Shown: in pieces, positions 8,468 to 15,943 of the stretch
How positions within the stretch are numbered: the stretch's first letter is position 1
How the letters are laid out: each line of letters starts with the position of its first letter
Assembly (NCBI GenBank): GCA_046727175.1
Contig: JBKPCD010000077.1
Span: 1-45,025 of the forward strand
DNA: 45,025 nt
Direction of reading: 5' to 3'
From: JBKPCD01 sp046727175
GTDB taxonomy: Bacteria > Acidobacteriota > Vicinamibacteria > Vicinamibacterales > 2-12-FULL-66-21
Translations under genes and position numbers: made by a program
The notes under the pieces: model-generated
What the model saw: only the letters and a program-made list of their open reading frames with translations
Databases searched by the model: none
What the model was told of the DNA's origin: nothing

Positions 8468-8728
8468 CTACCAGTCGATCTCCGATTCGAGCTGCGCCTT
8501 GATCGCCTGCGCGACCTCCTCGGCCGTGCCTTCACGCTGGTACTCTTCGCTCCACTGCCACTGCGCCAGGTAATCGTCGGTCTGCAGCAATCCGCGTTGC
8601 GTCGCGAGCTGATCGATCCGTTCCATGAATCGGGGATCGAGCGACAGCGTCACCTCGTCGCGTTCGTCCTCGGCTTTGATCTGCGAGGGAACTTCCTGCC
8701 AGTAGAGGATCTTGTACGTCGTGATCAC
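8468..8728 (-). CDS. Small protein, resembles the 'virulence factor' family (PF13769-like)
   Basis: 86 residues starting MITTYKILYWQEVPSQIKAE, a beginning I associate with a small family labelled virulence factor in databases. The rest is acidic and helical (SEEYQREGTAEEVAQAIKAQ). No membrane or signal segment. It is placed tightly between the corrinoid protein (3-nt gap) and the reactivase (5-nt gap), which implies one translational unit and a role tied to corrinoid chemistry. A scaffold or small adaptor is possible, but nothing in the sequence proves a function. The family name should not be read as evidence for virulence. Confidence 0.7.
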   Translation of the reverse strand: MITTYKILYWQEVPSQIKAEDERDEVTLSLDPRFMERIDQLATQRGLLQTDDYLAQWQWSEEYQREGTAEEVAQAIKAQLESEIDW

Positions 8729-8731
8729 CGG

Positions 8732-9373
8732 TCAGGCTTTCCTGGCCAGCCGCAGGAACAGGTCGACCGCGGCTGACGCGTTTTGTCCGTAGCCGTCGGC
8801 GCCAATCTCGTCGGCGAACATCTGGCTGATTGGCGCGCCGCCGACCGCCATCTTGATGTGGCCCTTTCCTGCCGTCTGAAACCCGTCGATCACGGTCTTC
8901 ATGTAGGTCATGGTCGTCGTCAGCAGCGCGCTCATCCCGATGATCGTCGGTTGACACTTCTCGGCGGCCGCCAGGAACTTTTCAACGCTCTGGTCGACGC
9001 CGATATCGTGTACCTCGAACCCCGCGCCCTCGGCCATCATCAGCACCAGGTTCTTCCCGATGTCGTGGAGATCACCGCGTACGGTTCCCATCAGCAACAC
9101 GCCGACGCGTTCCATTCCGCTATCCCTGGCGCTCAGGAGCGGCTTCAGCACGGACATGCCGGCTTTCATCGCCCTCGCTGCGATCAGTACCTCCGGCACG
9201 TAGAGCACGTTGTGCTTGAAATCCTCGCCGACGACGCTCATGCCGGCGATCAGGCCCTCGTTGAGCACTTCCTGAACGGGACGCCCTTCGGCAAGCGCGT
9301 CCTTCGTCATCTGCTCGACTTCTTTGGCCTTTCCCTCGTAGAGGTACTGGTTCATCAGGGCGTAGTCGGGCAT
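8732..9373 (-). CDS. Corrinoid (B12-binding) methyl-carrier protein, MtaC/MtbC-like
   Basis: 213 residues in the two-domain layout of methyltransferase corrinoid proteins. An N-terminal helical cap (about 1-85) is followed by a Rossmann B12-binding domain. The cobalt-ligand motif D-x-H-x-x-G is at Asp101-His103-Gly106 (RGDLHDIGKN). The later B12 strands GMSALLTTTM and AVGGAPIS are also present. Such proteins carry the methyl group as methylcobalamin between a substrate-specific methyltransferase and an acceptor methyltransferase. Candidate partners here are the UroD-fold protein (14837-15886) and the homocysteine methyltransferase (4529-5458). It is the first gene of a tightly packed block (9373 to 5560). 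ATG start; upstream lies a heptamer array. Confidence 0.93.
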   Translation of the reverse strand: MPDYALMNQYLYEGKAKEVEQMTKDALAEGRPVQEVLNEGLIAGMSVVGEDFKHNVLYVPEVLIAARAMKAGMSVLKPLLSARDSGMERVGVLLMGTVRGDLHDIGKNLVLMMAEGAGFEVHDIGVDQSVEKFLAAAEKCQPTIIGMSALLTTTMTYMKTVIDGFQTAGKGHIKMAVGGAPISQMFADEIGADGYGQNASAAVDLFLRLARKA

Positions 9374-9393
9374 GGCGGTTTCTAACGCTGATC

Positions 9394-9428
9394 GGCTTTG
9401 GGCTCAGGGCTTTAGGCTTTGGGCCAGC
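9394..9428. repeat. Heptamer word array (GGCTTTN), five units
   Basis: Exact 7-nt phase: GGCTTTG, GGCTCAG, GGCTTTA, GGCTTTG, GGCCAGC. It fills the gap between the GH67 gene and the corrinoid protein gene. No inverted partner is seen within 60 nt. Confidence 0.7.
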
Positions 9429-9476
9429 AGGCGCGCGAAGCGCAATTGTATCGCTTTTGTCCAGTACCCGAACAAA

Positions 9477-11639
9477 TCAACAAAGGATGGCGACGTCCCC
9501 TCTGTGCCCGGACGCGGCGGGCTTCACGATCGGACGCCCGCTGAACCCCTGAAAGTACTGAAGAATGTGATCGCGCCAGCTGGCCGCATCCGCCGCTTGA
9601 ATCGCGAGGCGTTCGGAAACTTCCTGGTGCCGCTGCGGATCGATCCGATTCGCGAGTGACTGCCAAGTCGCCTCCATCGCCGCGGCCTGCTGCGCTCCCT
9701 CGAAGTATTTCTCGCACAGCGCGTTCCACAGCGTCTTGCCAGACTTCGTCTTGTAATCCCACGCGCAGCGATGGAACCAGAGGAGAAACTCATCCGGGCA
9801 GGCGGGCAGGCTGTCGAACCTGTCGCGGACCGGAGGGAAGTACTGGCCGACCGCTTTGTTGCCGCTCATGGTCCTGTCGTACCCGATGCCGTCGGGGGCA
9901 GCCTGATGGTAGTAGGTCGCAGTCCAATCAGCCCGCTGCGCGTTGGCGTTCTCCGGCATCGGCGCGTAGTGATCGCCGCCAATCAAGTGATGCAGACCGA
10001 GGGGCATCGTGTAGTGCACAAACGTTTCGCGGGACGTCATCATCATGTCGCGAACCGTTTGGACCGTAGCCGGATCGTTGCCGAACGTCATTCGCGTCCA
10101 TTCCTCGGCGATCTGCTTCGCGGAGAGCTCCGGATTCCACGCCAGCCTTCCTGACGCGTACCAGTTCGATTGCGAGAAGTGGTGGCCGCACCAGTTGCGA
10201 TCGAGCCCGGGATTCACGACAGACACCATGCCGGTGACGCGTTGCGGATGAACCGCCCCCTCGAGGACTTTCGCGACCGTCGAGCCTTCACCCTTCGCAT
10301 GAGTATCCGAGCGAAGGAACTCCTCCCACATCGTGCCGAGATACACGAGATGCTTCGCTTGTCCGAGATATTCCTGAGTCGCCTGGATCTCGGATACGAC
10401 TTGCGTCTGTTTCAAAGCGCCAAACAATGGATGGAACGGTTCACGTGGTTGAAAATCGATCGCGCCGTTCTTGACCTGCAACAGCACGTTCGGACGAAAC
10501 TGCCCGTCGAGTTTCGTGAACTCGATGTACGCGCGCTTGGCCCGATCGGGATCGACGTCCTCGTCGTAGATGAAGGCTCGCCAGATCACGTTGCCACCGT
10601 GCGGCGCGAGCGCATCGGCCAGCACGTTCGCTCCCTCCGCGTGCGTGCGGCCGTAGTCCTTCGGTCCTGGTTGGCCCTCGGAGCTCGCCTTGACCAGAAA
10701 GCCGCCGAAATCGGGGATCAGTTTGTAGATTTCCGTCGCTTTCGCCTTCCACCAATCCGCTACGCCCTTGTCTACCGGGTCCGCCGTCGGCAGACCACCG
10801 AGCCGCATGGGCGCGGCCACGTTCGCGGAGAGATACATGCGAACACCGTACGGACGGAAGACGTTCGCAAGCGCGGTTACCTTAGCGAGGTACTCGGGCG
10901 AGAGAATTCGCACGTCGGCGTTGACGTTGTTGACGACGGCGCCGTTGATGCCGATCGAGGCATTTGCGCGCGCATAGTCGGCGTACCGAGGGCTGATCAT
11001 CTCAGGCAGCTCGCTCCACTGCCAGAGTGATCTCCCTGCGTATCCGCGCTCGATCGTCCCGTTGAGATTGTCCCAGTGATTGATCATTCGCAGCTGGATC
11101 TTCGGATGCTCCGTCAGGTCCACGCGATCGATCGCCTGGCCGGTTTGCAGCATGCGCAGAAAGTGAAACGCGCCGTACAGTGCGCCCGTGTCCCCGATCG
11201 ACCCGATGGCGATCACCGCGTGGTTCCCGAGCGTCGTCGTGCGAATGACGAAGCCTTCCGGTCCGGCCTTGACCAGGTCTGACTGCCAGCCGAGGCCTCG
11301 GATCGCCGACGAGCCCTCTGGAGTGCCGATGACGAGGGCGCCACCCTCGGCAGGCTGCGTCGCGGTTGGAAGATCCACACCGAGCATGCCCGCAATCGCG
11401 GAAGAGACCTCGATGCGGATCACACGCGATGTCTCGGAGCTCCCTTGCACGACGAGCTGGCGAAGCGTCTTGCGGTACCGCGCAGCGGCCTCACCAGGCG
11501 GCGCGTATCGCAGCCACAGCTTGTAGCCGTCCTCGTCGGCCAGCGGCGACGCGGTTCGTCGCGCCGGCGCACTGCCGCCGTACAGACCAGCGATGCCGGT
11601 GACGCTGGTCGCGACGAACTCGCGACGTGAGACGATCAT
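9477..11639 (-). CDS. aguA: Alpha-glucuronidase, GH67
   Basis: 720 residues, the usual length for GH67. Family landmarks: Glu321 in KASSEGQPGP (general acid), Asp395 in KNGAIDFQPREP and Glu423 in TQEYLG. The 28-residue spacing of the last two fits the catalytic pair known in GH67. The enzyme removes (4-O-methyl)glucuronic acid from the non-reducing end of xylo-oligosaccharides. The N-terminus has SRREFVATS, a twin-arginine-like signal, so it is probably exported folded, or at least periplasmic; many GH67 enzymes are cytoplasmic, so this is unusual. It lies between GH43 xylosidase and the corrinoid protein gene in a strictly collinear cluster. This is the key link between xylan breakdown and the methyl-transfer genes. 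Confidence 0.93.
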   Translation of the reverse strand: MIVSRREFVATSVTGIAGLYGGSAPARRTASPLADEDGYKLWLRYAPPGEAAARYRKTLRQLVVQGSSETSRVIRIEVSSAIAGMLGVDLPTATQPAEGGALVIGTPEGSSAIRGLGWQSDLVKAGPEGFVIRTTTLGNHAVIAIGSIGDTGALYGAFHFLRMLQTGQAIDRVDLTEHPKIQLRMINHWDNLNGTIERGYAGRSLWQWSELPEMISPRYADYARANASIGINGAVVNNVNADVRILSPEYLAKVTALANVFRPYGVRMYLSANVAAPMRLGGLPTADPVDKGVADWWKAKATEIYKLIPDFGGFLVKASSEGQPGPKDYGRTHAEGANVLADALAPHGGNVIWRAFIYDEDVDPDRAKRAYIEFTKLDGQFRPNVLLQVKNGAIDFQPREPFHPLFGALKQTQVVSEIQATQEYLGQAKHLVYLGTMWEEFLRSDTHAKGEGSTVAKVLEGAVHPQRVTGMVSVVNPGLDRNWCGHHFSQSNWYASGRLAWNPELSAKQIAEEWTRMTFGNDPATVQTVRDMMMTSRETFVHYTMPLGLHHLIGGDHYAPMPENANAQRADWTATYYHQAAPDGIGYDRTMSGNKAVGQYFPPVRDRFDSLPACPDEFLLWFHRCAWDYKTKSGKTLWNALCEKYFEGAQQAAAMEATWQSLANRIDPQRHQEVSERLAIQAADAASWRDHILQYFQGFSGRPIVKPAASGHRGDVAILC

Positions 11640-11672
11640 GACCTGTGATCTCCATTCGAACGACCGTCATTT

Positions 11673-11744
11673 ACAGGAGAGTAGAAGATCAGGAGACGAT
11701 TTTCCTGTTTGGAACAACAAAACTCCTGAACTCCTGAGCTGCTG
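11673..11744. repeat. Inverted word array (CTCCTG type), period 8
   Basis: Right arm: AACTCCTG, AACTCCTG, AGCTGCTG in exact 8-nt phase. Left arm (11673-11699) contains CAGGAGA twice, the reverse complement. The array ends at the stop codon of the GH43 gene (11745-11747). Same word as the array at 37670. Confidence 0.6.
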
Positions 11745-13391
11745 TTAACCAATGGTCGGCCGATATTCGCGTTCCTGGTATTCGAAGTAATCGAAGTCTG
11801 CCGGCATCGCGGTCCCCGCCAGGTCCTGACACGCCATTCCGACGAAGGCGCCCGTGAAGTTCGGATTGCCGGGCGCGGTCGCTTCATCGGACAGGATGCT
11901 CGCATCGAACTGCTGCGGTATCCATCGCCACTCGTGACCGTCCAGCCTGTACGCGAAGTACATGCGCTCGTAGTCGACCTCCGCGCGCAGGTGAATGGGC
12001 GTCCCGCTCGGAATCGCGATAGAGGTCGTGAACGAGTCGGTCTGCACTTGATCCGGGAGAGACGACATCACGCGCAGGTGTTTTCCGGTCGTCTGATCGT
12101 GCGAGATGTAGAAATAGTGGAACTTCGCGCCGTTGTAGTAGCAAACGAGCCCTGCGGCCTGCTGGAAATGCTGCGGTTCGAAATCCACGACGGTTGTGGC
12201 GCTGAAGCAGTGCGACTGCTGGCGCCTTGCAACGAGCGCCTGACGGAACAGGCTGCCGATCGTCTCGCGTCCGTACAGACGGAGGTGACCAGGACGCGCC
12301 GTGAGGCTGAACAGCTCGTCGGGCCACGGCGATCGCAGCCACTGAAACGTGATCGGCAGTCGCGCGTCGTCGAACTCTTCCCGAATCGGCTCGGGATCGA
12401 ACGGGTGCGCCGACACGCCCGGTGCGGCGACGCTCGAGGCCGGGACGCCTTGGCCATCGATCGTTCGCAGCCAACCGTCCTGCGACCACACCATCGGCTG
12501 GATCGCCGTTTCACGGCCAAGCGTGCAGCGACCGCGGTTGCGGAGCGGCCGACCGCACAGATACGCCATATAGGTCTGCCCGTCCCGCGTTTCGACGAGA
12601 TCTGCGTGGCCCGCACGCTGCAGTTCGGCGTCGGGTCGATGACGCGAGCTCAGGATGTACACGTCAGGATGGAGCTCGTACGGTCCCGTCAGCTCGCGCG
12701 ACCGCGCCATCGTCACCGCGTGCCCGCACCCGGTGCCTCCTTCTGCTGTCAGCAGATAGTAGTAGCCGTTACGTTTGTAGAGATGCGGCGCCTCGGTGAA
12801 CCCTAACGCAGTCCCCTGGAAGATCAGACGACGTTCGCCGATGAGCGCGCGGGCGGCGGCGGAGTATTCCTGCAGCACGATCCCCGCGAAGCGATTCTGT
12901 CCCGGTCGATGGTCCCACAGCATGTTGACCAGATACTTCCGGCCATCGTCGTCGTGAAAGAGCGACGGATCGAATCCGCTGCTGTTCAAGTCAATCGGAT
13001 CGGACCAGTCGCCATCGATATACGGGCTGGTGACCAGATAGTTGTGGAAGTCGCGCATCGACGCGCCGGCCGCCCCTGGCTGCGCCATCCGTCCGTAGCG
13101 TTTGACGTCCGTGTAGATCAAGTAGAACAACCCGTCCGAGTGACTCAGGCACGGTGCCCAGATGCCGCACGAATCAGGGTCGCCGAGCATGTTGAGCTGA
13201 CTGGCGCGCCTGAGCGGACGCGTGAGAAGACGCCAGTGAACGAGATCGCGCGAGTGATGGATCTGGACGCCCGGAAACCACTCGAACGTGGACGTCGCGA
13301 TGTAGTAGTCGTCGCCGACGCGCACGATGGACGGATCAGGATTGAAGCCGCGCAGGATCGGGTTTTGGATCTGCTGAACGTTGTCTAACAT
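11745..13391 (-). CDS. Beta-xylosidase / arabinofuranosidase, GH43
   Basis: 548 residues from the ATG at 13391; an upstream extension in the same frame has no family similarity. The five-bladed propeller catalytic residues are visible: Asp19 in FNPDPSI (base), Asp141 in GFDPSLFHD (pKa modulator) and Glu200 in FTEAPHLYK (acid). The TSTFEWFPGVQIHHSRDL stretch is typical of the xylosidase branch. Residues from about 350 form the C-terminal beta-sandwich found in that branch. No signal peptide, so it probably acts inside the cell on imported xylo-oligosaccharides. It sits between the hexuronate-type carrier and the GH67 gene. Xylosidase versus arabinofuranosidase activity cannot be decided from sequence. 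Confidence 0.9.
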   Translation of the reverse strand: MLDNVQQIQNPILRGFNPDPSIVRVGDDYYIATSTFEWFPGVQIHHSRDLVHWRLLTRPLRRASQLNMLGDPDSCGIWAPCLSHSDGLFYLIYTDVKRYGRMAQPGAAGASMRDFHNYLVTSPYIDGDWSDPIDLNSSGFDPSLFHDDDGRKYLVNMLWDHRPGQNRFAGIVLQEYSAAARALIGERRLIFQGTALGFTEAPHLYKRNGYYYLLTAEGGTGCGHAVTMARSRELTGPYELHPDVYILSSRHRPDAELQRAGHADLVETRDGQTYMAYLCGRPLRNRGRCTLGRETAIQPMVWSQDGWLRTIDGQGVPASSVAAPGVSAHPFDPEPIREEFDDARLPITFQWLRSPWPDELFSLTARPGHLRLYGRETIGSLFRQALVARRQQSHCFSATTVVDFEPQHFQQAAGLVCYYNGAKFHYFYISHDQTTGKHLRVMSSLPDQVQTDSFTTSIAIPSGTPIHLRAEVDYERMYFAYRLDGHEWRWIPQQFDASILSDEATAPGNPNFTGAFVGMACQDLAGTAMPADFDYFEYQEREYRPTIG

Positions 13392-13420
13392 CGTGTTATT
13401 CGGCGTTCGGGCAGCAAAAC

Positions 13421-13453
13421 AACGCAGAGATCGCTGAGCGAGGACTCTGCGTT
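13421..13453. repeat. Hairpin / period-9 word (CGCAGAGAT)
   Basis: AACGCAGAG at 13421-13429 pairs with CTCTGCGTT at 13445-13453 (9-bp perfect stem). Within it CGCAGAGAT and CGCTGAGCG follow with a 9-nt step. It lies between the MFS and GH43 genes. Confidence 0.55.
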
Positions 13454-13488
13454 GTACTTCCCGAACGCACCCCACAAGGTCGCAGCCG

Positions 13489-14766
13489 CTATGCCACGGC
13501 CGCTCGCCGAACTGCCGCGGAATCGCGCTCCTGCACGAGCGTCCACAGCACCACTGCCCCGACGAGGTCGAGGATCGCAAGGCCGATGAAGAACGGCGTG
13601 TAGCCGATTCTCGTCACGAGACCCCCAATCAGCAGAGAGGAGATCAGCAGTCCGGCGTTCCCGCACGTTCCGGCCATCCCCGCCACTGTCGCGACCTCGT
13701 TTCTCTTGAAGAGATCCGACGACATCGTGATCACCGTTACCGACAGCGTCTGGTGCGCGAAGCCGCCCAGACTCAGCAACGCAATCGCGACGTACGGACT
13801 CTCGACGAACCCGGCGAACCCCATGCCCATCATCAGGCACGCGCCGATCGTGAACGCTCCGCGTCGGGCGTTGATCAGGCCGACGCCGAAGTATTTTTGC
13901 AGCGTCATGGCGATCGCGCCGCCGGCGAGGCATCCGAGATCGGCAGCAAGGAAGGGCAGCCACGCAAAGAGCGCGATCTGTTTGAGATCGAAGTGACGAA
14001 CCGTCATCAGGTAGAGCGGCAGCCAGTTCGTCAGCGTGCCCCAGGTTGGATCGGCCAGAAACCGGGGAAGCGCGATGCCCCAGAAGTTGCGCTGCCGGAG
14101 AATATTCGGAATCGAAGGCCTGGTGCCGTCGGCCTCCAGATGCTTCTCCTGCCCGGCCAGGATGTGCTCACGTTCCTGAGCTGACAACGCAGAGTGTTTC
14201 GCCGGTGATTCGTACAACCAGATCCAGAACGCCACCCACACGAGCCCGATCGCGCCCGTCAAAACGAACGCTGTCTGCCAGTTGTACGCGAGGATCGCCC
14301 AGGCAACGAGCGGAGGCGCGAGCATCGATCCCACTGACGCGCCGATGTTGAACACGCCGCCTGCAAACCCGCGCTCTCTGGCAGGAAACCATTCTGAGGT
14401 GGCCTTCATCCCTGCCGGATTCGCGCATCCTTCCGCGAGTCCGAGCAGACCGCGCAACGCGAACAGCGATTGCCAGTTGCGCGCCAGGCCGTGGGCCATG
14501 CTGATGAACGACCAGGCAATCGCGAAGATTGCGAAGCCAAGCTTCAGCCCGAGCACGTCGAGCACGTAGCCGCAGAGCGGCTGCAGCATGATCGCACCCT
14601 GGAATGCGCCGAGAATCCACGAATACTGTTGCGTCGTGATGTCGAGGTCCTTCAGGAGGGTTGGCGCGGCAACGGCGAGTGTGCTGCGGGTGAGATAGTT
14701 GATGATGGACCCTGCCATCAACAGCCCAATCATCCACCACCGGAGTCCTCTTATCGCCTGTGCCAT
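13489..14766 (-). CDS. MFS hexuronate-type transporter (ACS family, ExuT-like)
   Basis: 425 residues from the ATG at 14766 (a TTG eight codons upstream is a weaker start). Twelve hydrophobic segments. Features of the ExuT/hexuronate branch: INYLTRSTLAVAAPTL in helix 1, a helix-4 stretch RGLLGLAEGCANPAGMKATS, and EWFPARERGFAGG in the following loop. Members import glucuronate, galacturonate or aldonates with protons. Beside GH67, CE15 and GH43, the likely cargo is glucuronate, 4-O-methylglucuronate or an aldobiuronate. Preceded by a heptamer array and followed by a period-9 hairpin. Confidence 0.85.
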   Translation of the reverse strand: MAQAIRGLRWWMIGLLMAGSIINYLTRSTLAVAAPTLLKDLDITTQQYSWILGAFQGAIMLQPLCGYVLDVLGLKLGFAIFAIAWSFISMAHGLARNWQSLFALRGLLGLAEGCANPAGMKATSEWFPARERGFAGGVFNIGASVGSMLAPPLVAWAILAYNWQTAFVLTGAIGLVWVAFWIWLYESPAKHSALSAQEREHILAGQEKHLEADGTRPSIPNILRQRNFWGIALPRFLADPTWGTLTNWLPLYLMTVRHFDLKQIALFAWLPFLAADLGCLAGGAIAMTLQKYFGVGLINARRGAFTIGACLMMGMGFAGFVESPYVAIALLSLGGFAHQTLSVTVITMSSDLFKRNEVATVAGMAGTCGNAGLLISSLLIGGLVTRIGYTPFFIGLAILDLVGAVVLWTLVQERDSAAVRRAAVA

Positions 14767-14781
14767 CTCTGTGAGCAACGT

Positions 14782-14826
14782 CAGAAGCAAGAATCCAGAA
14801 GCTTCTAGCTTCTAGAGCTTCTGATC
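14782..14826. repeat. Inverted heptamer array (AGCTTCT type)
   Basis: CAGAAGC, AAGAATC, CAGAAGC followed by TTCTAGC, TTCTAGA, GCTTCTG: two short arms of 7-nt units facing each other. It occupies the whole gap between the UroD-type methyltransferase and the MFS gene. Same word as the array at 28977. Confidence 0.6.
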
Positions 14827-14836
14827 TCCGTCACCG

Positions 14837-15886
14837 TCAGTTCCGACGCGAATTGAACTCCTCGAGCGCCTCGAGCATCGCGACGATGTTCTCGCGCGGC
14901 ATGCCGGGGCTGACGCCGCCGCCGACCGAGAGAATGATCCCTTCACCCTGCGAGCCTTCGAGCACGTCGAGCGTCGCGTCCTTCACTTCGTCGGGTGTGC
15001 CACGGACGCCAATCTCGAGCGGATTCACGTTGCCCATGAGGCACATGCGCTTGCCCACGCGCGCCTTCACCTCGCGAATGTCCTTCTGCTTGCCCCAATT
15101 GAGCACGTGGAACCCCGCGTCGGGCAGGTGGTCGAGGCAGGCGTCGACCTCCGCGTCGTTGTGATAGACCTTCACCCAGTCGCTCGGGAACGCATCGCAG
15201 ATGCGCTTCAGGTACGGGTGCGCGAACTCCTGGTAGTGTTCCTCGTTGATGAAACCGACGATGTCGTCGAGAATGAAGATGCCTTCGACGGTGTCGCCCA
15301 TGATTCTGTGCTGCGACTTGAGCCAGTCGATGATGACGCGCGTGCAGAGGTCGATCAGCCTGTGACAGCCGTCGGGGTTCTCGACGAGCTCAATCATCAG
15401 GTTCGTCGTGCTGCGCACGAATCCTGCTGTGCATAGCGGCCCCCGTGACGTCACCAGCGGAAGGATGTAGCCGTGATCGAGAATGCGCTGCTTGTGCATC
15501 CCGATCCGGTGCAGCGTGAGCGCGGCGAACGCGTCGGCTTCGACTTCGTACTCGGGGAACTGATCGATGTCCTCGAGTCGGTAGAGCGTGTGGTATTCGC
15601 TCGGCGTGTTGTCCTGCCAGAACTTGATCTTCGCGCCAAGCACCGAGGGCTCCGCGGCCATGCCGTATTCCATCCACCACGACGGGACCATGATAATGTC
15701 CGGAAACTCGCGCATGATCCGCAGGTTCGATTGGAACCAGAGCTCGGGATCGAGGTAGTAATCGAGGTGCTTGATCCCGAGGTAGCCCGGGATCCATGGG
15801 CTGTCGACGATTAGCGCCATGGGCACTTTGTCGAGCTTCTCGAGACGGGCCGCGCGTTTGAAGGTGTCCCACTGTTCGGGTCGCAT
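14837..15886 (-). CDS. UroD-fold (uroporphyrinogen decarboxylase family) corrinoid methyltransferase
   Basis: 349 residues with the UroD/MtaA/CmuA fold, for example MIELVENPDGCHRLIDLCT in the middle and the C-terminal VGGGVSPGMPRENIVAMLEA. Non-tetrapyrrole members of this family move methyl groups to or from corrinoid proteins. The MtaA zinc pattern H-x-C...C is altered: His242 is followed by Asn-Asp (YHNDA), and the C-terminal Cys position is Gly (SVGGGVSP). This argues against a coenzyme M methylase and for the methyl-donor side (substrate:corrinoid). Haem synthesis is unlikely given the altered N-terminus and the context. Located between the sugar-acid dehydratase and the hexuronate carrier, so the donor may be a methylated sugar acid; that is inferred. 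SD-like GAGGA precedes the ATG at 15886. Confidence 0.8.
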   Translation of the reverse strand: MRPEQWDTFKRAARLEKLDKVPMALIVDSPWIPGYLGIKHLDYYLDPELWFQSNLRIMREFPDIIMVPSWWMEYGMAAEPSVLGAKIKFWQDNTPSEYHTLYRLEDIDQFPEYEVEADAFAALTLHRIGMHKQRILDHGYILPLVTSRGPLCTAGFVRSTTNLMIELVENPDGCHRLIDLCTRVIIDWLKSQHRIMGDTVEGIFILDDIVGFINEEHYQEFAHPYLKRICDAFPSDWVKVYHNDAEVDACLDHLPDAGFHVLNWGKQKDIREVKARVGKRMCLMGNVNPLEIGVRGTPDEVKDATLDVLEGSQGEGIILSVGGGVSPGMPRENIVAMLEALEEFNSRRN

Positions 15887-15943
15887 TGAGGTCCTCTGTG
15901 TCGGCTCTTGAGTAAGGCTTTGGTTCTGGCCAGCCGGAATGCT

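Noticed and set aside
9374..9476. Possible cobalamin riboswitch before the corrinoid protein gene
   Set aside because: I looked for the B12-box and the conserved GCCACTG/GGAC core in the gaps of the cluster and upstream of CE15. Only the heptamer array and hairpins are present.
11745..13580. Upstream-extended GH43 start at 13580
   Set aside because: The extra 63 residues are non-homologous, Arg/Cys-rich and overlap the 3' end of the MFS gene; the ATG at 13391 begins the family domain.
14837..15886. True uroporphyrinogen decarboxylase (haem synthesis)
   Set aside because: The N-terminal tetrapyrrole-binding motif of HemE is not seen, and the context is a methyl-transfer and sugar cluster.
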